From: VXYL01 sp963422285
GTDB taxonomy: Bacteria; Pseudomonadota; Gammaproteobacteria; Pseudomonadales; Azotimanducaceae
NCBI GenBank assembly: GCA_963422285.2
Contig: CAXXJO010000001.1
Coordinates: 310,001 to 374,000, forward strand
Reading direction: 5' to 3'
Length of the DNA stretch: 64,000 bases
The notes under the pieces were generated by a model. The model ran no database searches. It was not told the origin of the DNA and saw only the letters and a list, made by a program, of their open reading frames with translations. Below, one piece after another: positions 21,901-30,367 of the stretch. The position numbers and the translations under genes are program-made. Positions within the stretch are counted from its first letter, which is position 1; each line of letters starts with the position of its first letter.

Positions 21901-23371
21901 CGAGGAAAACGACTACTGCCTGCGGGCTCGAGATGCCGGATTCGACTTGGCCATCGCAGACCAGTGCTTCGTATACCATGCGAAGTCGAAAAGCTTTGGC
22001 AGCGCAACACGCGATGTGCTAGCCAAAAAAGGCGGTGAGTCGCTACGCGATAAATATGGATCGTCACGAATACAAGTGGGCACGGAGCGATTGAAGAATT
22101 CACCTGAACTGGCAAGGATTCGATCGCAGGTTGATGCCTTCCTGGACGCGAAGGGCGGCACAGTCCATGTCGGGAAGGTCTCGGCGTACAGGAAGCCGAA
22201 CCGCATTCTGTATGTTCTGCCTGTGAAAGGAGGCAGCGGAGGAGCCAACTCCGTGATTCAGGAAGCAGCAGGCCTGCGGAGCATGGGAATCGATGCCAAG
22301 GTGGCTACGCATATCAAGTACATGGATGGCTTTCGCCGATTCTATAGAAAGTTCCTGGACTCAGGGGAGCACTTCGTTTTCTACGATTCCGACGACAGCC
22401 TGCTAGCCCAAGCAGAGCCCTTTGATGTCGTTGTCGCCACACTGTGGTCGACGCCAGCACTCATTTTGCCTATCGCCATGCGTTGGCCCGACAAGCTGTA
22501 CGCATATTATATACAAGACTACGAACCTTGGTTCTTTACTAATGATCCTGAAAGCCGATCGGTTGCATTCGACTCGTACACGATTCTACCCGACATGACG
22601 TTGATGGCGAAGACAGACTGGATGTGTCGAACTGTTCACGAACGCCACGGATGCCATGTGTACCGCATTGCACCGAGTCTCGATCACGACGTTTATTTCC
22701 CTGGCATTGCTTCCAATGCGATGCATGAAACCGTAAGCGTTGCTGCTATGATTCGGCCTTCCACTCCCCGCAGAGCTCCGCTGCGGACTCTTCGCGTTCT
22801 CAGGGAAACAGTCGCGAATGCGAAAAGACATATCCGAATCTTGCTCTTCGGATGCGAAACCAGAGATATGAAAAGTTATGTGGAGAAGCATGATCCTAAT
22901 CTTCGGCTCGATTTCAAATTCGACAATCGTGGCCTGCTGACGCGGGAGGAGGTCGCCGACGTGCTTCGGAGCGCGGACATATTCATCGATCTCTCCGACT
23001 ATCAAGCCTTTGGACGCACGGGATTGGAGGCCATGGCCTGCGGCTGCGCGGTGATGCTGCCGGCAAGCGGCGGCGTATACGAGTATGCTGTGGATGGCGA
23101 CAATGCCTGCATCGTGGATACAGCCTCTTTTAATGACATGACAAGTGCGCTCGGCCGTCTTATCGAGGACCAGGCTTTACGGGAGAGGATGCAACACCGC
23201 GGCATCGAAACCGCATCCCGATACAGTATTTTACGCGCCAGTTTCTCCGAGCTGTCGGTGTTCCGATTGGCTTGGCTGCTGAAGAAGACTAAGCGCGATC
23301 CCGGCTCTACAGCCTTTGGCCGCGGCCAGGAGCCTGTTTTCGTTCAGGAAGAAAAGGTTTCAATCGGATGA
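18992..23371 (+). CDS. sulfotransferase / coiled coil / GT2 / WsaF-like GT4 fusion protein
   Basis: One uninterrupted 1459-residue protein. Residues 1-240 form a sulfotransferase: the PAPS 5'-phosphosulfate loop is GMHRSGTSAL (7-16), and a probable 3'-phosphate region is VCIHIHRNPLEVSSSL. Residues about 280-505 are a charged coiled coil with 28-residue repeats (349-502). Two copies of an SRRWRxG-xxLLSL motif lie near 558 and 678. A GT2 domain spans about 775-1010 (VDIVVCVHNALDD, VVNDGSD, LLNSDTIVPRLW, YGEENDYCLRARDAGF). A GT4 domain spans about 1070-1420 (LYVLPVKGGSGGANSV, YYIQDYEPWFF, QAFGRTGLEAMACG) and resembles the rhamnosyltransferase WsaF. The likely role is to extend and sulfate a surface glycan; PAPS would come from the nearby APS kinase. 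There are no membrane helices. Confidence 0.85.
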   Translation: MQVFVLGMHRSGTSALARILNLMGLYFGGENVNTGRSEENLKGFWERRDVRTLNDTILFNAGCDWDRVSTLNLDALPEDSKDAYRSMATDIVMNMDAHRPWFMKEPRFCVLFPIWRAATEVPVCIHIHRNPLEVSSSLKSRNDTSIRVGLALWELYNVRALEASAGVPRLFLSYEALMKKPVQTVESIHAALAEQGSYRLRMPSERELASFLDEKLHRQHESVESLRAVATGSQLALYDHLEGATSNPDAVATPVLSNDSLDTLGKYEEGIDVADRIESANVRQRQRSAANLELQIALKKLELKHALSSLRNTSARSRAFERKADQLREAETNLKIELAVGGQRANTIERDRDRLERKGAELSRANASLERDRDRLERERGQLERKGAELSRANAGLERDRDRLERERGQLERKGAELSRANASLERDRDRLEQERGRLERKGAELGRANASLDRDRDRLERDRGQLERKGAELGRANAGLERDRDRLERERGQLERANVGLRSSIHKAAHEASNRRTEVLDAIRHHDMRLAYKKAKVSELKKIADHLASGIHDLLHSRRWRIGAALLSLRFRLLFRNTPPTVQDRLSEAISTHYAKRHAYRDVASYQISLLDEFQTRVPGQTKAISKIIRSDMDRDIKLTGMLLEREMESKRRTQEIVELNEFVECLIEVVEALTASRRWRLGHSLLSLPSRLLLWGAPPTAANSMAEFIAELRLNSQSETAKLPKMALTKPVVSARENGSGESALANHPDEAMDKPIRRSEEADVDPSIFDTTVDIVVCVHNALDDAERCLASVIAKTTVDYHLIVVNDGSDTETTTRLRQLAAKHRMTDLIETNGPLGYTFAANRGLRASTAENVVLLNSDTIVPRLWLESMLECMEYDANIGIVGPLSNAASWQSIPDRFDDRGGWAVNELPPGYNVDEFAELVHAASERKFPYVDFVNGFCLMINRDVINHIGYLDEATFPRGYGEENDYCLRARDAGFDLAIADQCFVYHAKSKSFGSATRDVLAKKGGESLRDKYGSSRIQVGTERLKNSPELARIRSQVDAFLDAKGGTVHVGKVSAYRKPNRILYVLPVKGGSGGANSVIQEAAGLRSMGIDAKVATHIKYMDGFRRFYRKFLDSGEHFVFYDSDDSLLAQAEPFDVVVATLWSTPALILPIAMRWPDKLYAYYIQDYEPWFFTNDPESRSVAFDSYTILPDMTLMAKTDWMCRTVHERHGCHVYRIAPSLDHDVYFPGIASNAMHETVSVAAMIRPSTPRRAPLRTLRVLRETVANAKRHIRILLFGCETRDMKSYVEKHDPNLRLDFKFDNRGLLTREEVADVLRSADIFIDLSDYQAFGRTGLEAMACGCAVMLPASGGVYEYAVDGDNACIVDTASFNDMTSALGRLIEDQALRERMQHRGIETASRYSILRASFSELSVFRLAWLLKKTKRDPGSTAFGRGQEPVFVQEEKVSIG
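20036..20497 (+). repeat. 84-bp in-frame tandem repeats encoding a coiled coil
   Basis: Inside the fusion gene, near-identical units encode a heptad-phased block starting ERDRDRLER and ending RANASL or RANAGL. The order is one 21-residue unit, four 28-residue units, and one 21-residue unit. All lengths are multiples of seven, so copy-number change keeps the coiled-coil phase. The high DNA identity between units points to recent expansion. Confidence 0.93.
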
Positions 23372-23382
23372 GGAATTGAAAA

Positions 23383-24168
23383 TTGAATTTTACTATAGGC
23401 AGTCTACATCACCATTGGAATATCGTCGCATTCCGAGCTCAGGCCATGATGGCTACGGAAGCATCGAAGACCTATCTGAATTTTCTTTGGTGGATTGTCG
23501 ATCCACTATTTACCATGGTGGTTTTCTATATCGTATTTGCGATGATCCTCAAACGGGGCACCGAGGATTATCCGATTTTCCTGCTTGTGGGCTTGGTTGC
23601 ATGGCAGTGGTTCGGCAATACGGTATCTAGTGCTGCTCACTCTATTCAGCAAGCCCGATCCCTCATAAATCAAGTGAAGTTTCCGAAAATCGTGCTTCCT
23701 CTAACGGTGATACTAACCAATACATACAAGTTCTTGTTCGTCATCGGCGTATTGCTGGTGGTTCTTTGGACTGCAGGATACCAACCTACCATCTGCTATG
23801 CAGCCCTGCCGTTTCTGATGTTCCTTCAGTTGATTCTCATATACGGTACATCTACTCTGGTCGCATCTTTGATTCCTCTTCTTCCGGACCTGCAGTACGT
23901 GGTCACCAATTTCCTCCGAGCGATGATGTTCCTTTCGGGCATATTTTATCCGTTATCGACTATCCCAGAGCAATTTCAGTCTGTCTTTCTCTTGAATCCC
24001 ATGGTGTCGATCATAGATGCTTACCGGAATATCCTCATGTATGGCCAATGGCCGTTCGTGGAGGAGCTATCCTATGCCATTCTGCTGACCGTTCTGATCT
24101 CGATAACTGCAACTGTTCTGGTAAATTCTCTGGACGTACGGTTCGGACGGTTAATCGATCAAAGATGA
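23383..24168 (+). CDS. ABC-2 type polysaccharide export permease (Wzm/KpsM type)
   Basis: The 261-residue protein has about six membrane helices and the ABC-2 layout: an N-terminal amphipathic region, then NFLWWIVDPLFTMVVFYIVF, FLLVGLVAWQWF, VILTNTYKFLFVIGVLLVVL, FLMFLQLILIYGTSTLVAS and a final pair ending VLVNSLDVRFGRL. With the downstream ATPase it would move a lipid-linked glycan across the inner membrane. The start is TTG at 23383, 12 bases after the fusion gene stop; no in-frame ATG fits the family N-terminus. The gene is AT-rich (26 of the 60 bases from 23701 are G or C), unlike the housekeeping genes around the island. It overlaps the ATPase gene by four bases. Confidence 0.9.
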   Translation: MNFTIGSLHHHWNIVAFRAQAMMATEASKTYLNFLWWIVDPLFTMVVFYIVFAMILKRGTEDYPIFLLVGLVAWQWFGNTVSSAAHSIQQARSLINQVKFPKIVLPLTVILTNTYKFLFVIGVLLVVLWTAGYQPTICYAALPFLMFLQLILIYGTSTLVASLIPLLPDLQYVVTNFLRAMMFLSGIFYPLSTIPEQFQSVFLLNPMVSIIDAYRNILMYGQWPFVEELSYAILLTVLISITATVLVNSLDVRFGRLIDQR

Positions 24169-24863
24169 ACCGTCCAAAAGATATTATTGTCGAGACGAAT
24201 CATATCTGCGTCGATTTCAAGCAGGGCGGCCCGATATGGCGAAGATCCGTCCCATTTCGCGCCATTGACGATGCCTCCTTCACGATTCGCAAAGGAGACT
24301 CGATAGGAGTGATTGGTCGCAACGGCGCCGGCAAGACCACCTTGCTCAAGACGCTTGCCGGCATCATCCTCCCAAGCTCCGGCACGATCATACGATTCAC
24401 GAATTCCATCACCCTGCTTGCACTAGGCGCTGGCTATGAACCACTCCTGCCAGCATGCGACAACGTCATTCTGAACGGCATGCTGCTGGGCGTCTCCAAA
24501 CGCGATATGGAAGCGAAACTCGATGCTATTTTCGACTATGCGGAATTGCGCGATTTCCGCAAGATGCCTATCAAGAACTACTCATCCGGCATGAGATCTC
24601 GATTGGCCTTCGCGACGACAGTACATATGGAGACGGATGTTCTCTTGATCGATGAAGTATTCGCCGTGGGCGACCGAGACTTTCGCGCTAAGTCAGACGA
24701 AACGATGACGAAACGCATTCGATCCGGGCAGACGGTTGTTCTTGTCTCGCATCAGATTAGTACCATCAAGCGTCTCTGTCGAAGAGCGATGTGGTTTGAA
24801 CAAGGCAAGCTGGCAGCGGACGGTTCGGTCGACGAAGTGGTTGCGCTCTACGAGAAAAACTGA
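24165..24863 (+). CDS. ABC transporter ATP-binding protein for polysaccharide export (Wzt/KpsT type)
   Basis: The 232-residue ATPase has Walker A GRNGAGKTTLLKTL, the signature YSSGMRSRLAF, Walker B VLLIDEVFAVGD and the switch histidine in LVSHQ. It pairs with the permease through an ATGA overlap. It ends soon after the ATPase core and lacks the C-terminal carbohydrate-binding domain found in Wzt proteins that read a chain terminator. It is therefore KpsT-like in size, so chain length is probably not sensed here. Its stop is 11 bases from the stop of the convergent cysC gene. Confidence 0.92.
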   Translation: MNRPKDIIVETNHICVDFKQGGPIWRRSVPFRAIDDASFTIRKGDSIGVIGRNGAGKTTLLKTLAGIILPSSGTIIRFTNSITLLALGAGYEPLLPACDNVILNGMLLGVSKRDMEAKLDAIFDYAELRDFRKMPIKNYSSGMRSRLAFATTVHMETDVLLIDEVFAVGDRDFRAKSDETMTKRIRSGQTVVLVSHQISTIKRLCRRAMWFEQGKLAADGSVDEVVALYEKN

Positions 24864-24874
24864 CGCTAGTCTTC

Positions 24875-25477
24875 TCACACGATGAAGTACGCCCTGACAT
24901 AGTCGACCAACAGCGATATGGACTCATCAATGGCAGTCGTGTCCGTGTCAACCAACAACGAGGGGCTGTCGGGAGCTTCGTAGACATCGTGAATGGCCGT
25001 AAAGTTGCTGATCTTTCCAGCACGAGCCTTCTTGTACAAAGCCTTGGGGTCTCGTTTTTCGCAGGTTTCCAGATCCGCTCGTATGTGTATCTCGTGAAAC
25101 TTACCTTTCGCCATCCTGCGCACAGCATCTCGATCTTCCCGATAGGGCGAAATGAATGCCGTTATGCAAATGAAGCCGGCGTCCGCGAACAGGGCGGCGA
25201 CTTCGCCGACGCGGCGGATGTTTTCCGTACGATCTGCTGGCGAAAAACCCAGGTCAGCGTTGAGACCATGGCGCACATTGTCACCGTCCAGTACGTACAC
25301 TTGACAGCCTTCCCGGAAAAGTCGTTCTTCGAGCGCGAAGGCCAGCGTCGATTTCCCCGCTCCGGAAAGACCCGTGAACCAGAGTATGCCGCTTGCGTGT
25401 TGGTTCCGTGCTTCGCGCATGCTGGTCGGAACGCGGTGTTCGATCCGGGTAATGTGCGTGGAGCGAGGTTGGAGCAT
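24875..25477 (-). CDS. cysC: adenylylsulfate (APS) kinase
   Basis: CysC phosphorylates APS to PAPS, the universal sulfate donor. The 200-residue protein is fully canonical: P-loop GLSGAGKST at 36-44, LDGDNVRHGLNADLGF, RTENIRRVGEVA, FISPYREDRD with Ser109 at the E. coli position, and GKISNFTAIHDVYEAP. A second, divergent APS-kinase domain is fused to CysN about 9 kb away. The location beside a sulfotransferase and an exporter suggests this copy supplies PAPS for glycan sulfation rather than only for cysteine synthesis; that is inference. It lies 29 bases downstream of the ACT-domain gene on the same strand. Confidence 0.95.
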   Translation of the reverse strand: MLQPRSTHITRIEHRVPTSMREARNQHASGILWFTGLSGAGKSTLAFALEERLFREGCQVYVLDGDNVRHGLNADLGFSPADRTENIRRVGEVAALFADAGFICITAFISPYREDRDAVRRMAKGKFHEIHIRADLETCEKRDPKALYKKARAGKISNFTAIHDVYEAPDSPSLLVDTDTTAIDESISLLVDYVRAYFIV

Positions 25478-25506
25478 CTGGATCTTCGTTCCTATTCGCA
25501 GATGCG

Positions 25507-26024
25507 CTACGAAGGCCTCAGTTCACCATCCAAATCATGGTCATCGCAGAAGTAGAAAAAGCTGTCGCGCAGCTCTACGATCCGAATCTCCGGCGGCACT
25601 TCCACCTCCATCACCAGCGAGAAGATCGGCGTACCGGTATGCGGCGCTCGCTCGGTGACGGTATCCATGTTGTAGATGTTGATGTTCTGCGAGGAGAAGA
25701 AGCTGGCCACTCGATGCACGATGCCGGGGTGGTCCATAGCGGTGACGCTCACCGTATAGGGAATGCGCCCCTCGACGTTCGCGCGTTCCTGGGTGCGGCG
25801 AAACAGGAATGCGAGAGCCCTCTCTTCGGCGAGCTTGCCGAGCTTGGTTTCCAAACGGCGAAGCGGCAGGTCGCCACCGGCGACGGACATCAATACGGCG
25901 AACTCGCCGCCGAGCACGGTCATGCGGCTGTCTTCGATGGACAGGTTCAAATCGTGGACAATCGCGGCGATGTCGTTGACGATGCCGGGGCGATCCTGGC
26001 CAATGGTGGAGATGACGGCGCGGC

Positions 26025-26028
<4 letters not shown>
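25507..26028 (-). CDS. GcvR-like tandem ACT domain regulator
   Basis: The 173-residue protein has two ACT domains. The first starts RAVISTIGQDRPGIVNDIA and contains IEDSRMTVLGGEFAVLM; the second starts YTVSVTAMDHPGIVHRVASFF and contains NIYNMDTVTERA. This is the GcvR layout: in E. coli GcvR senses glycine and blocks GcvA to turn down the glycine cleavage operon. The start overlaps the stop of the glycyl-tRNA synthetase gene by four bases, which supports a glycine-related role. No gcv genes are in the window. It could instead regulate another amino-acid pathway. Confidence 0.85.
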
Positions 26029-27383
<1,355 letters not shown>

Positions 27384-27416
27384 GGGACTTCTGCGGCAAC
27401 GGCGGCAGGGCGCGAC

Positions 27417-27445
27417 ACTATACCGAGGACGCCGCGGAATAGGAA
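27417..27445 (-). promoter_or_regulatory. possible glyQS promoter
   Basis: On the minus strand TATAGT (27417-27422) lies 17 bases after TTCCTA (27440-27445). The -10 is a five of six match; the -35 is weak. It sits at the very end of the upstream rfbB-like gene, about 34 bases before the glyQS start. Confidence 0.35.
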
Positions 27446-28470
27446 CCGCCGACGGCCTGTTGCCAGTTCGTCTCGTCGATCTCGACTCGCTCCACCAAGG
27501 GTCGCCACCAGTCCAGTCGATCCCGGTACCAGAAGACCGTGCGACGGAACCCTTCTTCGAAGTCCACTTCCGGATGCCACCCCAGCTCGCGTCGAATCTT
27601 GGTGGAGTCCAGCAAGTAGCGCCGATCGTGGCTGGGCCGATCAGGCACATAGGTCTTGAAGGAAGCGTCCAGCCCCAGCAGGTCCAGAATGCGGTCCGCA
27701 ATGCCTTCCACATCCACTTCCAGGCCGCTGCCTACGTTGTAGGTCTGTCCTACTGTGCCATCCGTGAGGATGCGTTCGATGGCGCGGCAGTGGTCATCCA
27801 CATGCAGCCACTCGCGCTTGTTGCGGCTGCTGCGGTAGAGAGGCATCGGCTCGCCTTGCAGGGCGCGTGTGGCGAAATGAGGGATCACTTTCTCGGGGAA
27901 CTGGTACGGCCCGTAGTTGTTCGCGCAGTTGGAGAGGGTGATCGGCAGACCGTAGGTCTGATGGAAAGCATGTACCGCCATATCGGCGGCGGCCTTGGAG
28001 GCATTGTAGGGGGTTTTCGGCATCAGGGGAGATGATTCCGTGAACTTCTCGTCCGAGTCCAGCGGCAGGTCGCCGTAGACCTCGCAGGTGGAGATGTGAT
28101 GGAAGCGGTCCACTCCGGCGTCCAGAGCTGCCCGCATCAACTGCACCGTGCCGACCACGTTGGTCTGGAAGAACACCTCGGGATTGGCGATGGCGCGGCT
28201 GTTGTGCGACTCCGCGGCGAAATGAACCACGACCTCGACGCGATGCTCGCGCAGAGCGGCAAGGGCCAGGTCGTAGTCGCCGATGTCGCCCTGCACGAAG
28301 GCGTACCGTGCCGGTTCCCTCGCAGCCACATCGGCGAGATTCAAGGGGTTGGCGGCATAGGTCAGCAGGTCGTAGTTCACCACGCAATCGCCGGGATGCC
28401 GGTCGAGCCAATAGCGGACGAAATTCGAGCCGATGAAACCGGCACCGCCAGTCACCAGAATCGTTGACAT
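27418..28470 (-). CDS. rfbB: dTDP-glucose 4,6-dehydratase-like protein
   Basis: The 350-residue extended short-chain dehydrogenase/reductase has the NAD motif GGAGFIGSN, the YxxxK pair Tyr155/Lys159 in YNASKAAAD, ANNYGPYQFPEKVIP and REWLHVDDHCRAI, all typical of RmlB, which makes dTDP-4-keto-6-deoxyglucose and would supply RfbC. Two departures stand out. The catalytic Thr-Asp-Glu triplet reads Thr-Cys-Glu (128-130), and AAESHVDRS reads AAESHNSRA. It may be a divergent RmlB or a dehydratase/epimerase for another nucleotide sugar. It is the only rfbB candidate in the window, some 12 kb from rfbACD. The ATG at 28470 is chosen from the family N-terminus (MSTILVTGG). Confidence 0.82.
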   Translation of the reverse strand: MSTILVTGGAGFIGSNFVRYWLDRHPGDCVVNYDLLTYAANPLNLADVAAREPARYAFVQGDIGDYDLALAALREHRVEVVVHFAAESHNSRAIANPEVFFQTNVVGTVQLMRAALDAGVDRFHHISTCEVYGDLPLDSDEKFTESSPLMPKTPYNASKAAADMAVHAFHQTYGLPITLSNCANNYGPYQFPEKVIPHFATRALQGEPMPLYRSSRNKREWLHVDDHCRAIERILTDGTVGQTYNVGSGLEVDVEGIADRILDLLGLDASFKTYVPDRPSHDRRYLLDSTKIRRELGWHPEVDFEEGFRRTVFWYRDRLDWWRPLVERVEIDETNWQQAVGGSYSAASSV

Positions 28471-28542
28471 GCTTCGGGGACGAGTCGTGGAAAGACGCGA
28501 TTTTATCCGCTCGCCAAGCATCGGTCACCCGGATTTTCGCCC

Positions 28543-28569
28543 CTGTTGGTAACAGGCTGTTGGCAACAG
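28543..28569. promoter_or_regulatory. two tandem palindromes between divergent genes (possible operator)
   Basis: CTGTTGGTAACAG (28543-28555) and CTGTTGGCAACAG (28557-28569) are both CTGTT-N3-AACAG palindromes repeated with a 14-base period. They lie in the 153-base region between the divergent rfbB-like and enoyl-CoA hydratase genes. Tandem near-identical palindromes in a divergent promoter region look like a regulator binding site. A -10-like CATAAT is at 28598-28603 toward the hydratase gene. Confidence 0.5.
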
Positions 28570-28623
28570 GCCTCTCGCGGCTTGTCCCGAGTTGGCGCAT
28601 AATGCATCGCACGAGGATGTTCC

Positions 28624-29460
28624 ATGCCCTACCGCCATCTCGAAATCGATGAACCCGCCCTTGGCGTCGTGCGATGCATCATGAGCAATCCGCCGACCCA
28701 TACCCTGGTGGCGGTTGAGCTTGCCGAGATCGACGATCTCATCGCCACCATGCAGGCGCGGGACGACGTGCGCGCAATGGTTTTCACTGGCAGCGGCAAG
28801 GGCGTTTTCATTCGACATTACGAAGTGGGGGAGCTGGCGGAGGCCAGCGAGCGAACCGTCTCGCGCCAAGCCCCGGCTGCGGAGTCCGCAGCCGGGGAGC
28901 AGACCGAGAAACCCCTCGAGTTGCACCGCTTCAACCGCCTAGCGCTGGCGATGCAGCGAGCTCCCTTCGTCACCATCGCCGCCATGAACGGCAATGCCGC
29001 CGGGGGCGGTTTGGAGTTCGCCCTCGGCTGCGATTTCCGCCTTCTGGCTGATGGCGACTATCGCGTCGGGCTGCCGGAAACCGGCGTCGGCATCATCCCT
29101 GGTGCTGGCGGAACCCAGCGCTTCGTGCGGTTGCTGGGCGTCGCCAAGGCGCTGGAGCTGATCCTGCACGGCACGCTGCTCACTCCCGCGCAGGCGTTGG
29201 CTCTGGGCCTCGTCCATGCGCTGATTCCGGAGCCGGAGTTCGAAGCCCAGGTTCTTGGCTACGCCGAAAATCTCGCGTCGCGCTCGCCCATCGGGCTCGC
29301 GGCGGCGAAGGAGGCGATCTACCGCGGCGCGGACGGGGACTTGGAATCCGGCCTGTTGATCGAACAGACGATGTTCCGCCGCTGCATGGCCAGCGAGGAC
29401 GCCGCCGTCGCCATGCGCAGCATGCTGACGGGCAAGACTTGGCAGTGGCGCGGACGATAG
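28624..29460 (+). CDS. enoyl-CoA hydratase/isomerase family protein
   Basis: The 278-residue crotonase-fold protein has VFTGSGKGVFIRHYEVGEL, the oxyanion-hole segment AAMNGNAAGGGLEFALGCDFR, and LPETGVGIIPGAGGTQRFVRL, where the Glu corresponds to one catalytic glutamate of hydratases. The other glutamate position (commonly in AxxGxxxGGGxE) also has a Glu. It probably hydrates or isomerises an enoyl-CoA; the substrate is unknown. An insertion near residues 78-95 is encoded by a perfect 12-bp inverted repeat. No fatty-acid oxidation partner is adjacent, though a thiolase lies about 2.5 kb downstream on the other strand. Confidence 0.88.
   Translation: MPYRHLEIDEPALGVVRCIMSNPPTHTLVAVELAEIDDLIATMQARDDVRAMVFTGSGKGVFIRHYEVGELAEASERTVSRQAPAAESAAGEQTEKPLELHRFNRLALAMQRAPFVTIAAMNGNAAGGGLEFALGCDFRLLADGDYRVGLPETGVGIIPGAGGTQRFVRLLGVAKALELILHGTLLTPAQALALGLVHALIPEPEFEAQVLGYAENLASRSPIGLAAAKEAIYRGADGDLESGLLIEQTMFRRCMASEDAAVAMRSMLTGKTWQWRGR
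28871..28897. repeat. perfect 12-bp inverted repeat inside the enoyl-CoA hydratase gene
   Basis: CCCCGGCTGCGG (28871-28882) and CCGCAGCCGGGG (28886-28897) pair perfectly around AGT. The repeat is in frame and encodes part of a Pro/Ala/Glu segment that interrupts the family alignment between the HYEVGEL motif and the LHRFNRLALAM helix. It looks like a small palindromic insertion tolerated in a surface loop. Confidence 0.75.
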
Positions 29461-29480
29461 CGAACGGAGGATAGAGCAAG

Positions 29481-30221
29481 ATGGACAAGCCGGGGCTATG
29501 GGCGAAATTCGTGGTCATCATCGGCCCGATCGGCGCCGCCGTGCTGCCGATCGGCGCCCTGGGCTCGCGTTTCGGCCTGTGGGGTTTCGAGCTGGGCTTG
29601 CAGCTGATCTTCGGCGGCGTACTGCTGGCGGCAATCGCCTTGGTGCTCGGCATCGCCGTCTTCGTCTTCGCGCTGAAGCGGCAACAGCCGGCCAACAAGA
29701 TGCCCGCTGCGGTGGGCGCACTGGCCGGCGCCGCCGTGCTGGCGTGGACGGGTGTGCAGTTCATGGCCGCGCTATCGACCTCGGCACCCTCGCCCATCCA
29801 CAACGTCTCCACGGACCGGGACGATCCGCCCACATTCGACAAAGTCGCCGCTCTGCGCGGTGCCGGCGCCAACGCGCTGGACTACGATGCGGAGGATGCC
29901 CAGACGCAAGCCCAAGCCTATCCGGCTCTGATCGGCGTCCGCTCGGCGGATGGCGTGGAGGCCAGCTTCGAGATGGCCGTTGCGGTGGCCCGCGAGCTCG
30001 GCTGGGAGATCGTCAACGAAGATCGCGAGCAGGGTATCGTCGAGGCGACGGATACCACTTTCTGGTTCGGCTTCAAGGACGACGTAGTGATCCGCATACG
30101 GGCGGACGGCACAGGTTCGAAGGTGGATATGCGCTCGGTGTCCCGGGTCGGACGAAGCGATCTCGGCACCAATGCCCGCCGCATTGCCGACTTCCTGGAG
30201 CGTTTCCAGGTTGGCCGCTAG
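29481..30221 (+). CDS. DUF1499 domain membrane protein
   Basis: The 246-residue protein begins with three membrane helices (about residues 8-30, 38-65 and 75-97). It continues with the DUF1499 domain: IHNVSTDRDDPPTFDKVAALR, DGVEASFEMAVAVARELGWEIVNED, GIVEATDTTFWFGFKDDVVIRI, and a final RSDLGTNARRIADFLE. The globular part would sit at the membrane surface. No function is established for the family. It starts 20 bases after the hydratase stop, with AACGGAGGA upstream, so the two may be co-transcribed. Confidence 0.88.
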   Translation: MDKPGLWAKFVVIIGPIGAAVLPIGALGSRFGLWGFELGLQLIFGGVLLAAIALVLGIAVFVFALKRQQPANKMPAAVGALAGAAVLAWTGVQFMAALSTSAPSPIHNVSTDRDDPPTFDKVAALRGAGANALDYDAEDAQTQAQAYPALIGVRSADGVEASFEMAVAVARELGWEIVNEDREQGIVEATDTTFWFGFKDDVVIRIRADGTGSKVDMRSVSRVGRSDLGTNARRIADFLERFQVGR

Positions 30222-30367
30222 CATCCTTGAGCGCCGAGGAAGTAGACACTTGAGCCAAGTTTGCCGATGCGACGCCCTTTGAGGTTCCAACTTCCACTCG
30301 GTTCGTTACGGGCAATCGACAGGTTGCCATGTCGGCACATGCCTCGTTGGTCTGAGGTGAAACCTCG

